DNA of 33,271 bases from Alphaproteobacteria bacterium. Lineage in GTDB: Bacteria; Pseudomonadota; Alphaproteobacteria; UBA7985; JAUIBT01. The notes under the pieces are model-generated. The model was given only the letters and a program-made list of their open reading frames with translations. It did no database searches and was not told where the DNA came from. Where the stretch lies: the NCBI GenBank assembly GCA_030432195.1, contig JAUIHE010000018.1, positions 1 through 33,271 on the forward strand, read 5' to 3'. Position numbers and translations under genes: made by a program. Positions 19,357-28,344 of this stretch are shown piece after piece; position 1 is the first letter of the stretch, and each line of letters opens with the position of its first letter.

Positions 19357-20421
19357 TTAGTAGGAGCGAGTCTGCAAGATCTCGACCTTGATTTCGTTCT
19401 GACCATTGGTGCGAACCGAGCCAACAACTCCCATGGCATCCAACATCAGGCGCAGATTACGAACCAGGCGGCCTTGGTCTGCAGAGGTCTTATAGTCGTA
19501 GGTTGCGCTAGAGAAGTTAGACTGAACGATGTCTACGTCGAAGGCACAAGACCAAGAAGACAAGAACTGCTCAACCGCGGTGATACGGTAGTTATCAAAG
19601 CCCTCGAAGGTCAGCGAGAAGTTGGTGGCCAGGTTGCGACACTCGGGGTTCGGGTAACGCGGAGCCAATTGGCCGCCAGTACCGTTCTGGTTGTTGCCAA
19701 TGATCGGCTGGCTAGGTTGAACCGGCTGGGTCGGCTGAGTAGGAACGATGACCTGCTGGCGCCCACCGAAGGCCAGGCCCAGAGGGGTCGCCAACTGGAG
19801 CGCCATTTGGTTTGCGGCGTCGCGAGCCAACACGTCGAAGTTATCCGACACGAAGCGCTTCACACACTCTTCCGATGGCTGGCCGTTGTTGCCGGTGCCG
19901 GCCGCACAGCCGGTGAAGGGGATGCCAGCGGTGTTCAAGGTCAGGCGATCGCCGCCCAAGAACTGGTTATCCAGCATGTTCAGCGCTTGATATTCCAGCG
20001 TGCCTTGCAGTTTGGCAATGCCAGTGTAGGGATCTTCAACCGCTTCAGCGTAGGCTGAATAGGTGATCACCACGTCCAGCTTGGGGTTGGTGAAGTTGCG
20101 AGCGAAGGAGATAACTTCTTGCTGGCTGCGACGGTGATTGTCGCGGTTATAGTTGGGGAACTGAATGCCCAGCGCGGCCTCGTTGTAAACGTCAAAGCCC
20201 TGGATGTTGTACTGAGCCATCAGGCGCTGATAATCAGGAGAGCGCACGGTGTTCTGGAAAACACGCAGGATCGAATTTTGAATGCGGTTGCCAGCTTTTA
20301 GCGAGGTCTGATCTCCGTCAACTTGCATGACCATGACCTTCACGGTCTGGGCAGAGGCAGCAGTAGCAGCACCAAAAAGAGTGAGGCTGGCCAAGCCAGC
20401 TGCGGCGAGAAGGCGTTTCAT
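19357..20421 (-). CDS. exported protein of unknown function
   Basis: Signal peptide MKRLLAAAGLASLTLFGAATAASAQ, mature TVKVMVMQVDGDQTSLKAGNRIQNSILRVFQ, Pro/Gln linker VPTQPTQPVQPSQP, separate C-terminal domain (FSLTFEGFDNYRITAVEQFLSSWSCAFDVDIVQ...). RBS AAAGGACAAAG upstream. Confidence 0.85.
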   Translation of the reverse strand: MKRLLAAAGLASLTLFGAATAASAQTVKVMVMQVDGDQTSLKAGNRIQNSILRVFQNTVRSPDYQRLMAQYNIQGFDVYNEAALGIQFPNYNRDNHRRSQQEVISFARNFTNPKLDVVITYSAYAEAVEDPYTGIAKLQGTLEYQALNMLDNQFLGGDRLTLNTAGIPFTGCAAGTGNNGQPSEECVKRFVSDNFDVLARDAANQMALQLATPLGLAFGGRQQVIVPTQPTQPVQPSQPIIGNNQNGTGGQLAPRYPNPECRNLATNFSLTFEGFDNYRITAVEQFLSSWSCAFDVDIVQSNFSSATYDYKTSADQGRLVRNLRLMLDAMGVVGSVRTNGQNEIKVEILQTRSY

Positions 20422-20710
20422 GACTTTGTCCTTTTTTGTCAGTGAAGGAGTTCGCTTGATGCAGGCTGAGTGGGAAGCACAGGCGAAAAAATGACTCTGT
20501 GCGAAGCGACGGACGTTTTTTTGCGAAAAAAGCGTGGCTCCCTTTAATAAATTCCACCCAAAGGCGCTGCTTGTTGGCCACCATGGGCGCCGAGCTCAGG
20601 CGGTGCGCTTGAGGGTCGCTTGAGGTGCGGGGCCATTTCGCCACCCGACCTTTCCCGTCGCCTCAACCCCAAGCTTGCGCGCGTCCTTCCCAGCGTCTAC
20701 TGGCCGCGCA

Positions 20711-20743
20711 CAAAAACCCCTCCAACACCAGGTGTTGGAGGGG
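20711..20743 (-). terminator. strong Rho-independent terminator downstream of the cytochrome c peroxidase-like gene
   Basis: Minus strand CCCCTCCAACACC-t-GGTGTTGGAGGGGTTTTTG; 13-bp perfect arms followed by T-run. Confidence 0.92.
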
Positions 20744-20781
20744 CCGTTGAGACGCAACGCGCCGGATCGTCAGGGCGGGCC

Positions 20782-23061
20782 TTAGGGGCGTCCTTGGACC
20801 GTCGGTGCCAAGCTGAGTTCGACCGGCAGACGCAGCGATTGCAGGAACGTAATCAAGGCGGCTTGATCCTGCTCGCTGAGACGGCGGAAGGCAGCAACCG
20901 AGGCATTGGCTTCTGACGGCGCCAGGTTGGCATTTTCGCGCGGGATACGGCAGGTATCGTCCGCGTGAGCCAAAATGGCATCCTTCAGGGTCAAAGCGCG
21001 CCCGTCGTGCATGTAAGGCGCTGTGTTGGCAACTCCCCAAAGCGGGCGGGTCAAGTAAACGTCCCGCTCAACCAGCAGACCTTCGCGGTCAACCTGCTGC
21101 CCGAAAATGTCCGCCAGGCAGGCGCCCATGCGGTGGCGCTTCAAGTCGCTGAACAAAGGAACATCGACCGCGCCGTCCGGGTAAAACGGCAGGCGGGGAT
21201 AGGACGCGGGCAAGGCGTCTGCCACAGGATCGACCATGTTCAGATCAAAGGCATAGGAGCCAATTTGCTCGCGCAGGGCCGTATCCAAGCTTTCTTGCGC
21301 TGCGCTTTCGCTTTGCGCGCCGTCTTTGCGTGCCTGATCCACCAACAGGTCAATGGGCAGCGGGCGGTTCTTGGGGCTTGCAACGCCCAGGCCAACACCG
21401 TCATCGACAACAGCAGGGCTGTCGGCCAAGCTTTCTTGCAGGGTGCCCAGTTCTTGGCGGAAATGCTCTGGGTTATGAATACCGACCCAGGGGCTGTTCA
21501 TGCGCAACGATGTTGTGTGACAAGCGGCGCACTGTGCGTCTTGCTCGAAAACCTGCTTGCCACGGGCCAGCAAACTGGCTTCGATCTGGTTAGACGCCGC
21601 CCGCTGAACAGGGGGGCGGTTCGACAATGCAAACAGGGTCAAAGCGGTGACCTCGCCTACGCTGATCTCATTGTGCACGCCGTCTTGGTCCGCATCGGGA
21701 TTGCCGGGGAAGGCCTCAACAGGTTGCATGCCGAAGTGGAAGTTAAGCGCGTCGCGTACAAAGTTGCGCATATTCGAGGCAATGCCTTTCCATTGGAACG
21801 GCCGCACCACGAAATCGAGGGAAACCCCTTCAATAGCCGAGCAATCTTCTTCGAAACCGCGCAGCTCACCACAAACGCCGTCTACGTCGTCGGGACCACC
21901 GGGGCGCTTGAGCGCCGCATAGATACCGAAATTGATGCCCTTGGAGATCAGATCGACTTCATACCAATTGCCCGGATCGCCATTCGCGGCCTGCAAGACG
22001 CGCTCGCGCAGATGCAAAAGGTCCACCGTCATCTCTTGCGCCAGCTTTTGCGTATAGCCCGCACCCATGACATGAGGAGGATTGCGCAGGTACATGAAGG
22101 TCGATGCGTGGTCAGGCGAATGGCCCCGTGAGCGCATTTCGTCGATCAGCCAGCCAGGCGGGTTGGCTTGCAGCAAAGGATTGATGAGAGCGTTGACAGA
22201 AATGCCGCCACCACCGGCGACACGATCAGGACGCGCGCTCAAAGCGTTGGTCTGGCTGTCCGTGAGTTGATCGACGCCGGTCAGGTTGTGGCACTCCAGA
22301 CAGTTTTGACTATCCAGGCCGTGAACGCGCAAGAAGGGCACGTTGGGGTAGAACTCGAAGGCTGAACCACGGGTATTGCGCAGTTGTTCGATTTTGCTCA
22401 TACGCGCGCCGCCGGGGCCCTCACCAAATCCGTCACGCTGGGTGAAGGGCTGGGTGAAGAGGTGGCGTCCGATTTCTTGGATTTCGCGAAAGCTGAGCGC
22501 GCCCGTTTCGATGTCTTGCTGGCTCACGCGCACCAGCGGGACCAAAGAGCGCGTGGCGTCGGCCGGCCGGGGGAATTCAGGTGGGCTGCCGTGCGAAGCG
22601 GCCTGCACAGAGTTGCTATTCTGGTTTTGGTTGGCGTTGCCACGGCGCTTGACGACAGAAGGGCGCACGCCGTTACCATCGCTCTGCCCGCCATCTTGGT
22701 TTTGTGCCTGATCTTGGTTCTGGCTGTCAGACGGCGGAGCAGGGGGAGCGGGCGGCGGAGGTGGAGCGGGGGGCTGACTGGTTTGCGGCTGTTGCGGCTG
22801 GGTCGGCGGGCTGGGCGGCTGTGGCGTGGGGAGCAGGCTGCCGCCAGAATCACAGCCAGGCGCATCTGGGTTGAAAATACAATTCAGCGTCTGGCTGGCG
22901 GCGGGGTTGACTAGCCCGGTCAGCGCCAAGCCGCTGAGGGCAAGCGTTCCGACGACCAAGCTTGCGCCGAGCAAATTGGACGTAAATTGTGTGCTGGCCT
23001 TCAGCACAAATTTCGGCCGGGCGAGACCAGATGATGGGGGCGGTGATTGGGGGCAAGGCAT
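20782..23061 (-). CDS. di-haem cytochrome c peroxidase/MauG/DHOR-like protein
   Basis: Two CXXCH haem motifs (CLECH at 22288..22302; CAACH at 21517..21531), GVANTAPYMHDGRALTLKDAILAHADD and LSEQDQAALITFLQSLRLP typical of this superfamily; N-terminal signal/TM and Pro/Gln-rich linker. Confidence 0.85.
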   Translation of the reverse strand: MPCPQSPPPSSGLARPKFVLKASTQFTSNLLGASLVVGTLALSGLALTGLVNPAASQTLNCIFNPDAPGCDSGGSLLPTPQPPSPPTQPQQPQTSQPPAPPPPPAPPAPPSDSQNQDQAQNQDGGQSDGNGVRPSVVKRRGNANQNQNSNSVQAASHGSPPEFPRPADATRSLVPLVRVSQQDIETGALSFREIQEIGRHLFTQPFTQRDGFGEGPGGARMSKIEQLRNTRGSAFEFYPNVPFLRVHGLDSQNCLECHNLTGVDQLTDSQTNALSARPDRVAGGGGISVNALINPLLQANPPGWLIDEMRSRGHSPDHASTFMYLRNPPHVMGAGYTQKLAQEMTVDLLHLRERVLQAANGDPGNWYEVDLISKGINFGIYAALKRPGGPDDVDGVCGELRGFEEDCSAIEGVSLDFVVRPFQWKGIASNMRNFVRDALNFHFGMQPVEAFPGNPDADQDGVHNEISVGEVTALTLFALSNRPPVQRAASNQIEASLLARGKQVFEQDAQCAACHTTSLRMNSPWVGIHNPEHFRQELGTLQESLADSPAVVDDGVGLGVASPKNRPLPIDLLVDQARKDGAQSESAAQESLDTALREQIGSYAFDLNMVDPVADALPASYPRLPFYPDGAVDVPLFSDLKRHRMGACLADIFGQQVDREGLLVERDVYLTRPLWGVANTAPYMHDGRALTLKDAILAHADDTCRIPRENANLAPSEANASVAAFRRLSEQDQAALITFLQSLRLPVELSLAPTVQGRP

Positions 23062-23297
23062 GGGCTTTGGCTCCGTTTTTGGGCGAAGGGCAGCGGCACC
23101 CAGGGGCCTGGTGGGCCCCCATGATCGCGCTTGAGTGCGATTCCATGGTCCAGGGGCGCGGTCGCTTGCCGATCCGCATTTGCAGTATTGGGCTCTGTTT
23201 CAGTGGATTGGGGAGGGCGAAAACTGTGCTTTTGCGGGCGGCACCCTTCAAAATTTTATGCCGGGTGCAGCCCGCACCTGAGGCGGGCAGGCGCAGG

Positions 23298-25034
23298 CTA
23301 GCGGACCATGGCCTCAATGAACATTTCGCCAAAGCCTACTTCGTTGCGCAGCACAGCCAGCAAGATTTCCGTCACGTTGCTAGGCTGGAATTTGTAGGGC
23401 TCTCCGCGGTCATCCAATTGTTGATCAAAGGCCTGTGCCCAAGCCTCCAACGCCTTCTTGCTCCAAGAATTGTGCGTCAGACACTGAACAAAGAACGCAT
23501 AGTCTCCAGTCATGCCGATTTGGCCAACGACAAAATTAAAGGCAGCCGCTTGCTCGGGATAGAAGATTTGCCCCGCAGCGCCGCCGCTGGCGGCATCACT
23601 GGCCTTCAAAGCCATTGGCGCTTGGCTGAGCAAGAAGGTCTCGTTGCTGTCGTCGTTAGCCAGGCACAAGGCGCTCTGCGTGGTCTCCGCGTCGTTCAGA
23701 AGGGTAAAGCGCAGCTTATCACCCCAGCGAAGGTCGATCTTGTCTTGGTCGCTTCTGACGGGCGAGGGGTGGCGTGCCGCCATGATTTGGCTGAGCGCGA
23801 GCGGCCCGGCTTGGTCGTCCTTGCTGTCCATGGGATCCAAGCCAAGCTCTAGCTCGCGCTTGTCGCTCTTTCCGCCTCGGTCGCTATCCGCGCTGAGAGG
23901 ATTGGTCTTGAACAGCGCGATTTCGTCGTTGTCGTTGATACCATCGCTGTCACTATCGGCGGCGTTGGGATCGGTGCCGAGTTGGCGTTCGTCCTTATCG
24001 CTCAAACCGTCCTTGTCACTGTCGCGCGGGATGGAGGCCAATTTACAGTGGAAGGCCTTCACGCGGGTAGACGGCGTGGAAATGAGTTCTTCAACCCCGT
24101 CCTTGGTCAAAGAGAATTTGGTGGCATAGATAGATTCGCCATCGCTGCCGATGACCTGCGTGCCGTCACTGGCGTCTACCTTGATTTGCAGATGCAAGCT
24201 CTCTTCGGGTGACAGGCTGATGCGCAGCTGGTGTTCGCGCTGCAAAAAGCTGGCGATCGCTTCGCGGAAGGCTGGCCCACACGATCCGCCGCCGCTTTGC
24301 AATTGATCGCCGTCATAGTTTTCGATCGGGGGGATGTAGACTAACTGGCCGTCCTGCTGGCGTACCAGCTTGGCAATCAGGCGCGCTTGGCTGGCTGCAT
24401 ACTCGCGTAACCAAGGCTCGTCCACGCGCACTTGATATTCGCCCGCGACTTCCAAGCACTGCACATTGCGGTCAAACAGCTTGATCTTGATGTTGGCGCG
24501 GTTGCGCACGGCGTTTTGTACTTCGACCTGTGCCATCAGCGAAAATGCGCCTTCGATCTGGGCAATGCGCTGGCGCGCTTCGGTGTCGGTCGCGCCCGAA
24601 AGGCCGACCAAGATGCTCACGTCGCCGCCTTCACCGATCGAGGCGAGCGGCAGGTGCGCTTTGGTGACAGCATCCTGAACAATGGTCTTGATGCGGTCCA
24701 GCTGTAGTTGGGACAGGTTGGCACGCGCGTTGCCTTCAAATAACGGGTTGAGGACCGCGACCTGATAGTCCGGCGTGATGCAGCCCGGGCTTTTCAGAAG
24801 GCGAATAAACCCAAAGGCAATGTCGGCAGCGATGCGCTCGGGCAGGTCGAGAGCTGGCCCCGCGCCTGGTCCTGAGTTGCGCACACCGGGCCCAGCCTGG
24901 CCGATGGGCGGCGGCGTTACTTGCGCCTGGGTTTCGCTTGTGGCCAGAAATCCGGTCGCCAGAACCAGTGTGCCAACGACAAAGCCCTTAAACCTTGCTG
25001 TGGTAGGTCGAAGCGAGAAAAGAAAGCGGAGCAT
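23298..25034 (-). CDS. exported protein with thrombospondin type-3-like repeats and DUF4384-like C-terminal region
   Basis: Signal peptide ...GTLVLATGFLATSETQAQ; DSDKDGLSDKDERQLGTDPNAADSDSDGINDNDEIALFKTNPLSADSDRGGKSDKRE; C-terminal WGDKLRFTLLNDAETTQSALCLANDDSNETFLL...FNFVVGQIGMTGDYAFFVQCL resembles DUF4384. Confidence 0.75.
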   Translation of the reverse strand: MLRFLFSLRPTTARFKGFVVGTLVLATGFLATSETQAQVTPPPIGQAGPGVRNSGPGAGPALDLPERIAADIAFGFIRLLKSPGCITPDYQVAVLNPLFEGNARANLSQLQLDRIKTIVQDAVTKAHLPLASIGEGGDVSILVGLSGATDTEARQRIAQIEGAFSLMAQVEVQNAVRNRANIKIKLFDRNVQCLEVAGEYQVRVDEPWLREYAASQARLIAKLVRQQDGQLVYIPPIENYDGDQLQSGGGSCGPAFREAIASFLQREHQLRISLSPEESLHLQIKVDASDGTQVIGSDGESIYATKFSLTKDGVEELISTPSTRVKAFHCKLASIPRDSDKDGLSDKDERQLGTDPNAADSDSDGINDNDEIALFKTNPLSADSDRGGKSDKRELELGLDPMDSKDDQAGPLALSQIMAARHPSPVRSDQDKIDLRWGDKLRFTLLNDAETTQSALCLANDDSNETFLLSQAPMALKASDAASGGAAGQIFYPEQAAAFNFVVGQIGMTGDYAFFVQCLTHNSWSKKALEAWAQAFDQQLDDRGEPYKFQPSNVTEILLAVLRNEVGFGEMFIEAMVR

Positions 25035-25252
25035 GGTCTGGTCTTTATTTTTGTTGGGGCAAGAAGCGCTAGCAAACAGGGGGCAGTGGGGCCGTCAGCA
25101 GTGAAACGGTCGCCGGGTGGGTAATCGGCGGTTCAAACAAGGGCAAGGTCCGGCGTCGCGCCCGGTTTGACACGACCGCCGGTGCTTTGCCCAGTGGAAC
25201 CGCCAGGCTGATTAGCGCTGAACCCTCGGTCTTTTTTGATCTGGCGACTTGC

Positions 25253-27871
25253 CTAGTCACAGCGGGCATTGGTGTCGATGATGGTTAGATATTTGCCGTA
25301 GGAACAACCTTCAGGGTCAGGTCGCCCCCACTTGGGTGTCAAGCAGCGCCCCTTGATGCAAGCGACCCGGTACCATGATCCTTCCTTGCCGGTGATCTCC
25401 ACCACGTCACCGCGATACAGCTCGCCAACTTGGCCCGCCCGTGTGGTACAGCCGGTACGCACGGCCAAAAAGCCGCGCCCGCTGCTGTGGTTGTATTGCG
25501 AGATGGAGGCAATGTTGTTGTTGACCCGTGCGATGGTGCATCGCCGCGAGGTGTCAACAGGCTGGCAGATCAAGAAGCCCGCGCTTTGTTCAACGGCGGT
25601 AACGGCGCTAGCCAATGTCTCTGCCGACGTGACGGGCAGGTGCTGACCGGTCGCCTTTGAGAAAGTCGCCAGCGCGGCGCGGGTGGCCGTGTTGAACTGG
25701 CCGTCCAAGCTGCCCTGATAGCAGTTGGTGTTGAGCAAGGCCAGTTGCAGGCGCCGATAAGCCTGTTCGCGGCTGACGCAGGCGCCGTTGATATCAATGC
25801 CTTGGCAGCTAAAGCGCTCGATCAGTCGTGTGACCTCTTGGCGTAGGCCCGGCACGGATGCAAAGCGTGCCCCGCAACGTCGCAACAGCGCGACCTTGTT
25901 GTCGCTGGATTGCACGGCATTGGCCAAGCACTCCTCGCTGGCGCGTTGTTCTTCGCGCGCGCAGGCTTCTTCGCTCAATTGTTCGGCGCGGCGCAGTTCA
26001 TTTGTGATGTCAAAGTTCAGCTCCCCGCGCTTGGACTGTGCCAACCAGGTGTCGCCAAAGGCGCGCCATTGCTGGCAGCTGCCATCAAAGCGTAGCGCGG
26101 AAAGTTCTGCATCAAAACGCTCGCGCAGGACTTGCTGTTCAACCTCACAAACGGTGTGCCGGGTGGCTTGGTATTCGCTCAAGTCGTCGGGGGCCTTGGG
26201 GTGATTTTGCCAGACGCTCAAAAAGTCGTCCCAGTCTTGGCAGCTTGACGGATTGGGCATCAGGTCCAGAGCAGCCAAGAAGGCCGGTGAAAGCGCTGGC
26301 GGCTGAGGCGGATCTTCGTTGGTTTGGGTAGCCTGGATGTTGTCGTTGCTGGCCGAATCACCTGAGGCCGTTTGCGTGCTATCGCCACCTTCCGGTGCCA
26401 CAGGGCAATTTTGTTCGGCCAGGCACTGGCAATCAGGGCTGCCCGTCTGGCCGCTATCGACGCAGGCTTGCATGCGCTCTTTTTGAGGGCAACACTCACA
26501 GCGGTCGAGCAAGAAACTCATGCGCGTGAGCGCCCCAGACTGGGCAAAGCTTTGTTGCAAGTCGGCTTCGACCTTACAGGCGCTGGCACGCGCGCTGAGC
26601 TGATTGATTTGTGCTTGAAGGGCGGCGCGCTGCCCTTCTTCGTTGCAGAATTCACAGGTCAAGCTGAAGCTGCGCAGCAAGTCCAAGGTCTCTGCGATCG
26701 CTTGCGGATCACTGGAGGTCAAGGCGCTGCCCGCCGCGGCCATTAGCTCATCGTTTTTGAAGGCTTCAATGAAGGCCCGCTCTTGGTTCAAACCGTAGCT
26801 GGGGTAGACCCCGCCTTCATAACGCAGCACCACCTCGTTATCGTCCATACCGGTAAAACTTGGGCGCTGTTGAAAGGCGCCGGTTTGCCCACTTGCCGCC
26901 AGACGTGCCAACCGCCGTGATATGGTCGCGGTGACCGCCGAGCGCATTTCCCCGGCGGTGACCTGAAAGTCGCCGTTGGTATCGGCCTTGCCGTCGTGCA
27001 GCGCCGACATCAGCGCGTCAGTAAAAATGCCCCGCTGAAACTCGGTGTCCCAGACGGCGAAGTCGGTGTCCGGCGAGGTCGCTGCCCAAAGGCGGATATC
27101 GGGCAAGTCAACGACGGCCGCGCGCCCAAGGGGCGGGGCTGATACGCCGCGTACTAGCCCGCTAGATTGGCTGCCGTCGGCGCTGGGCGACAAACCTGAA
27201 AAGCAGGACTCCAACACCAGTGTAATACGCCCTTTGGTAAGCCGGTTGCTCTGCAAGTTCTTCAGCGCTGCTTGCAGATCACTCAAGCTAAGCGCCTGAT
27301 CTGACAAGAATTTTTGATCCGGGTTGGCGTCAGTCGGCAGCAAATAGTTCTGCGTCAAATTGGGGTTGCTGGGCGAATCGTGGGTGCCGTGGCCCACGTA
27401 GTAGATATAAAGGTCGGTGTCAGGTGCCAGCACGAAGTTGGCCAGACTGCCAAGCCGCCGATCATCGCCGAACAGCTCGCGCATGCGATTTGTGCCCATA
27501 TTATCAAACCGGTGGACCTGCGCGCCCAGCACCTCACTGGCGAACAGGGCAAAGGCTTCGGCGTCTTGCTTGGCGTAGGCAATGTCGTCGGTCTGGGCAT
27601 AGCTTTGGTTGGCGATAATGATCGCCACACGCTGACCAAAGAAGGGCTCACCGATTGGCGGGCTGCTTGCTTGCGTTCCATCTTGGGGCCAGGCCGAAAC
27701 GGACGTCAGAGCAAGAAACAGGGTCGCAATGAAGGCAAGGCCCAGGCTTCCGCCCTCGAACAGGCGGTGGCGAATTTTCGAGCCGCACCTGCCGAAAAAT
27801 GTGCGCAGCCAGATGGTTAACCGGGCGGCGTGGTCGCTGAAGTGGTGGGGGATCAGCAAGTTGTGTGGCAT
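25253..27871 (-). CDS. caspase family (C14) protein with peptidoglycan-binding-like and SH3-like C-terminal regions
   Basis: RVAIIIANQSYAQTDDIAYAKQDAEAFALF; catalytic His in LYIYYVGHGTHD (27389..27391), catalytic Cys in LVLESCFSG (27203..27205); C-term AYRRLQLALLNTNCYQGSLDGQFNTATRAALATFSKATG and GDVVEITGKEGSWYRVACIKGRCLTPKWG. Start at 27871 (RBS AAAGAGA) preferred over 27985. Confidence 0.9.
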   Translation of the reverse strand: MPHNLLIPHHFSDHAARLTIWLRTFFGRCGSKIRHRLFEGGSLGLAFIATLFLALTSVSAWPQDGTQASSPPIGEPFFGQRVAIIIANQSYAQTDDIAYAKQDAEAFALFASEVLGAQVHRFDNMGTNRMRELFGDDRRLGSLANFVLAPDTDLYIYYVGHGTHDSPSNPNLTQNYLLPTDANPDQKFLSDQALSLSDLQAALKNLQSNRLTKGRITLVLESCFSGLSPSADGSQSSGLVRGVSAPPLGRAAVVDLPDIRLWAATSPDTDFAVWDTEFQRGIFTDALMSALHDGKADTNGDFQVTAGEMRSAVTATISRRLARLAASGQTGAFQQRPSFTGMDDNEVVLRYEGGVYPSYGLNQERAFIEAFKNDELMAAAGSALTSSDPQAIAETLDLLRSFSLTCEFCNEEGQRAALQAQINQLSARASACKVEADLQQSFAQSGALTRMSFLLDRCECCPQKERMQACVDSGQTGSPDCQCLAEQNCPVAPEGGDSTQTASGDSASNDNIQATQTNEDPPQPPALSPAFLAALDLMPNPSSCQDWDDFLSVWQNHPKAPDDLSEYQATRHTVCEVEQQVLRERFDAELSALRFDGSCQQWRAFGDTWLAQSKRGELNFDITNELRRAEQLSEEACAREEQRASEECLANAVQSSDNKVALLRRCGARFASVPGLRQEVTRLIERFSCQGIDINGACVSREQAYRRLQLALLNTNCYQGSLDGQFNTATRAALATFSKATGQHLPVTSAETLASAVTAVEQSAGFLICQPVDTSRRCTIARVNNNIASISQYNHSSGRGFLAVRTGCTTRAGQVGELYRGDVVEITGKEGSWYRVACIKGRCLTPKWGRPDPEGCSYGKYLTIIDTNARCD

Positions 27872-28061
27872 GAAGACGTCTCTTTGAAACTTTTTTGAGC
27901 GTTGGTTTGTTGTTGTTATCGTTTGGCGATGCAATGCAGGTCCTACCGTCGAATTCCGTACCGAGCAGGCAAAGGGGCCTGACAAACTAGGCCGCCAAGC
28001 TGCCTCCTCTAAGCGGTGGAAACATCAGGTGAAAAATGCTTCGTCGATGCCCTCCGACTGG

Positions 28062-28083
28062 CCGCTCACGCTTTAGTGAGCGG
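28062..28083. repeat. perfect inverted repeat CCGCTCAC-gcttta-GTGAGCGG
   Basis: Direct reading in the intergenic region between the divergent caspase genes. Confidence 0.8.
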
Positions 28084-28344
28084 TAATCGACAGCTCAAAG
28101 GACAAAAGTGGCAATTTCCACCCAAATTATTCCACGCTCAGGATATAGTCTTACAAGTCATGCCCGTGTGCAAGGCGCCACAAGGTCGTTTCGAAAAAAG
28201 AGCGATACATGAATATAGCACAAAGCTAGCAAGCCTGCGTTTCGAACAAAGAGTGCCAACAGGGCGAAGCTAGCGCTGCCTTTGAATGCAGACTTGATCT
28301 GCAGAGCGGCCCGGCACACGACACACAGAGATGAGGAAAGCCAT

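Noticed and set aside
20965-22131. 388-aa plus-strand ORF
   Set aside because: Antisense to the di-haem peroxidase-like gene whose haem motifs and family pattern are clear.
23270-23288. GCCCGC-acctgag-GCGGGC hairpin after the TSP3-repeat gene
   Set aside because: Short stem, no adjacent T-run; insufficient to call a terminator in GC-rich DNA.
22989-23852. 287-aa plus-strand ORF
   Set aside because: Overlaps opposite-strand 3' end of the TSP3-repeat gene and the 5' end of the peroxidase gene; no recognisable domain or signal.
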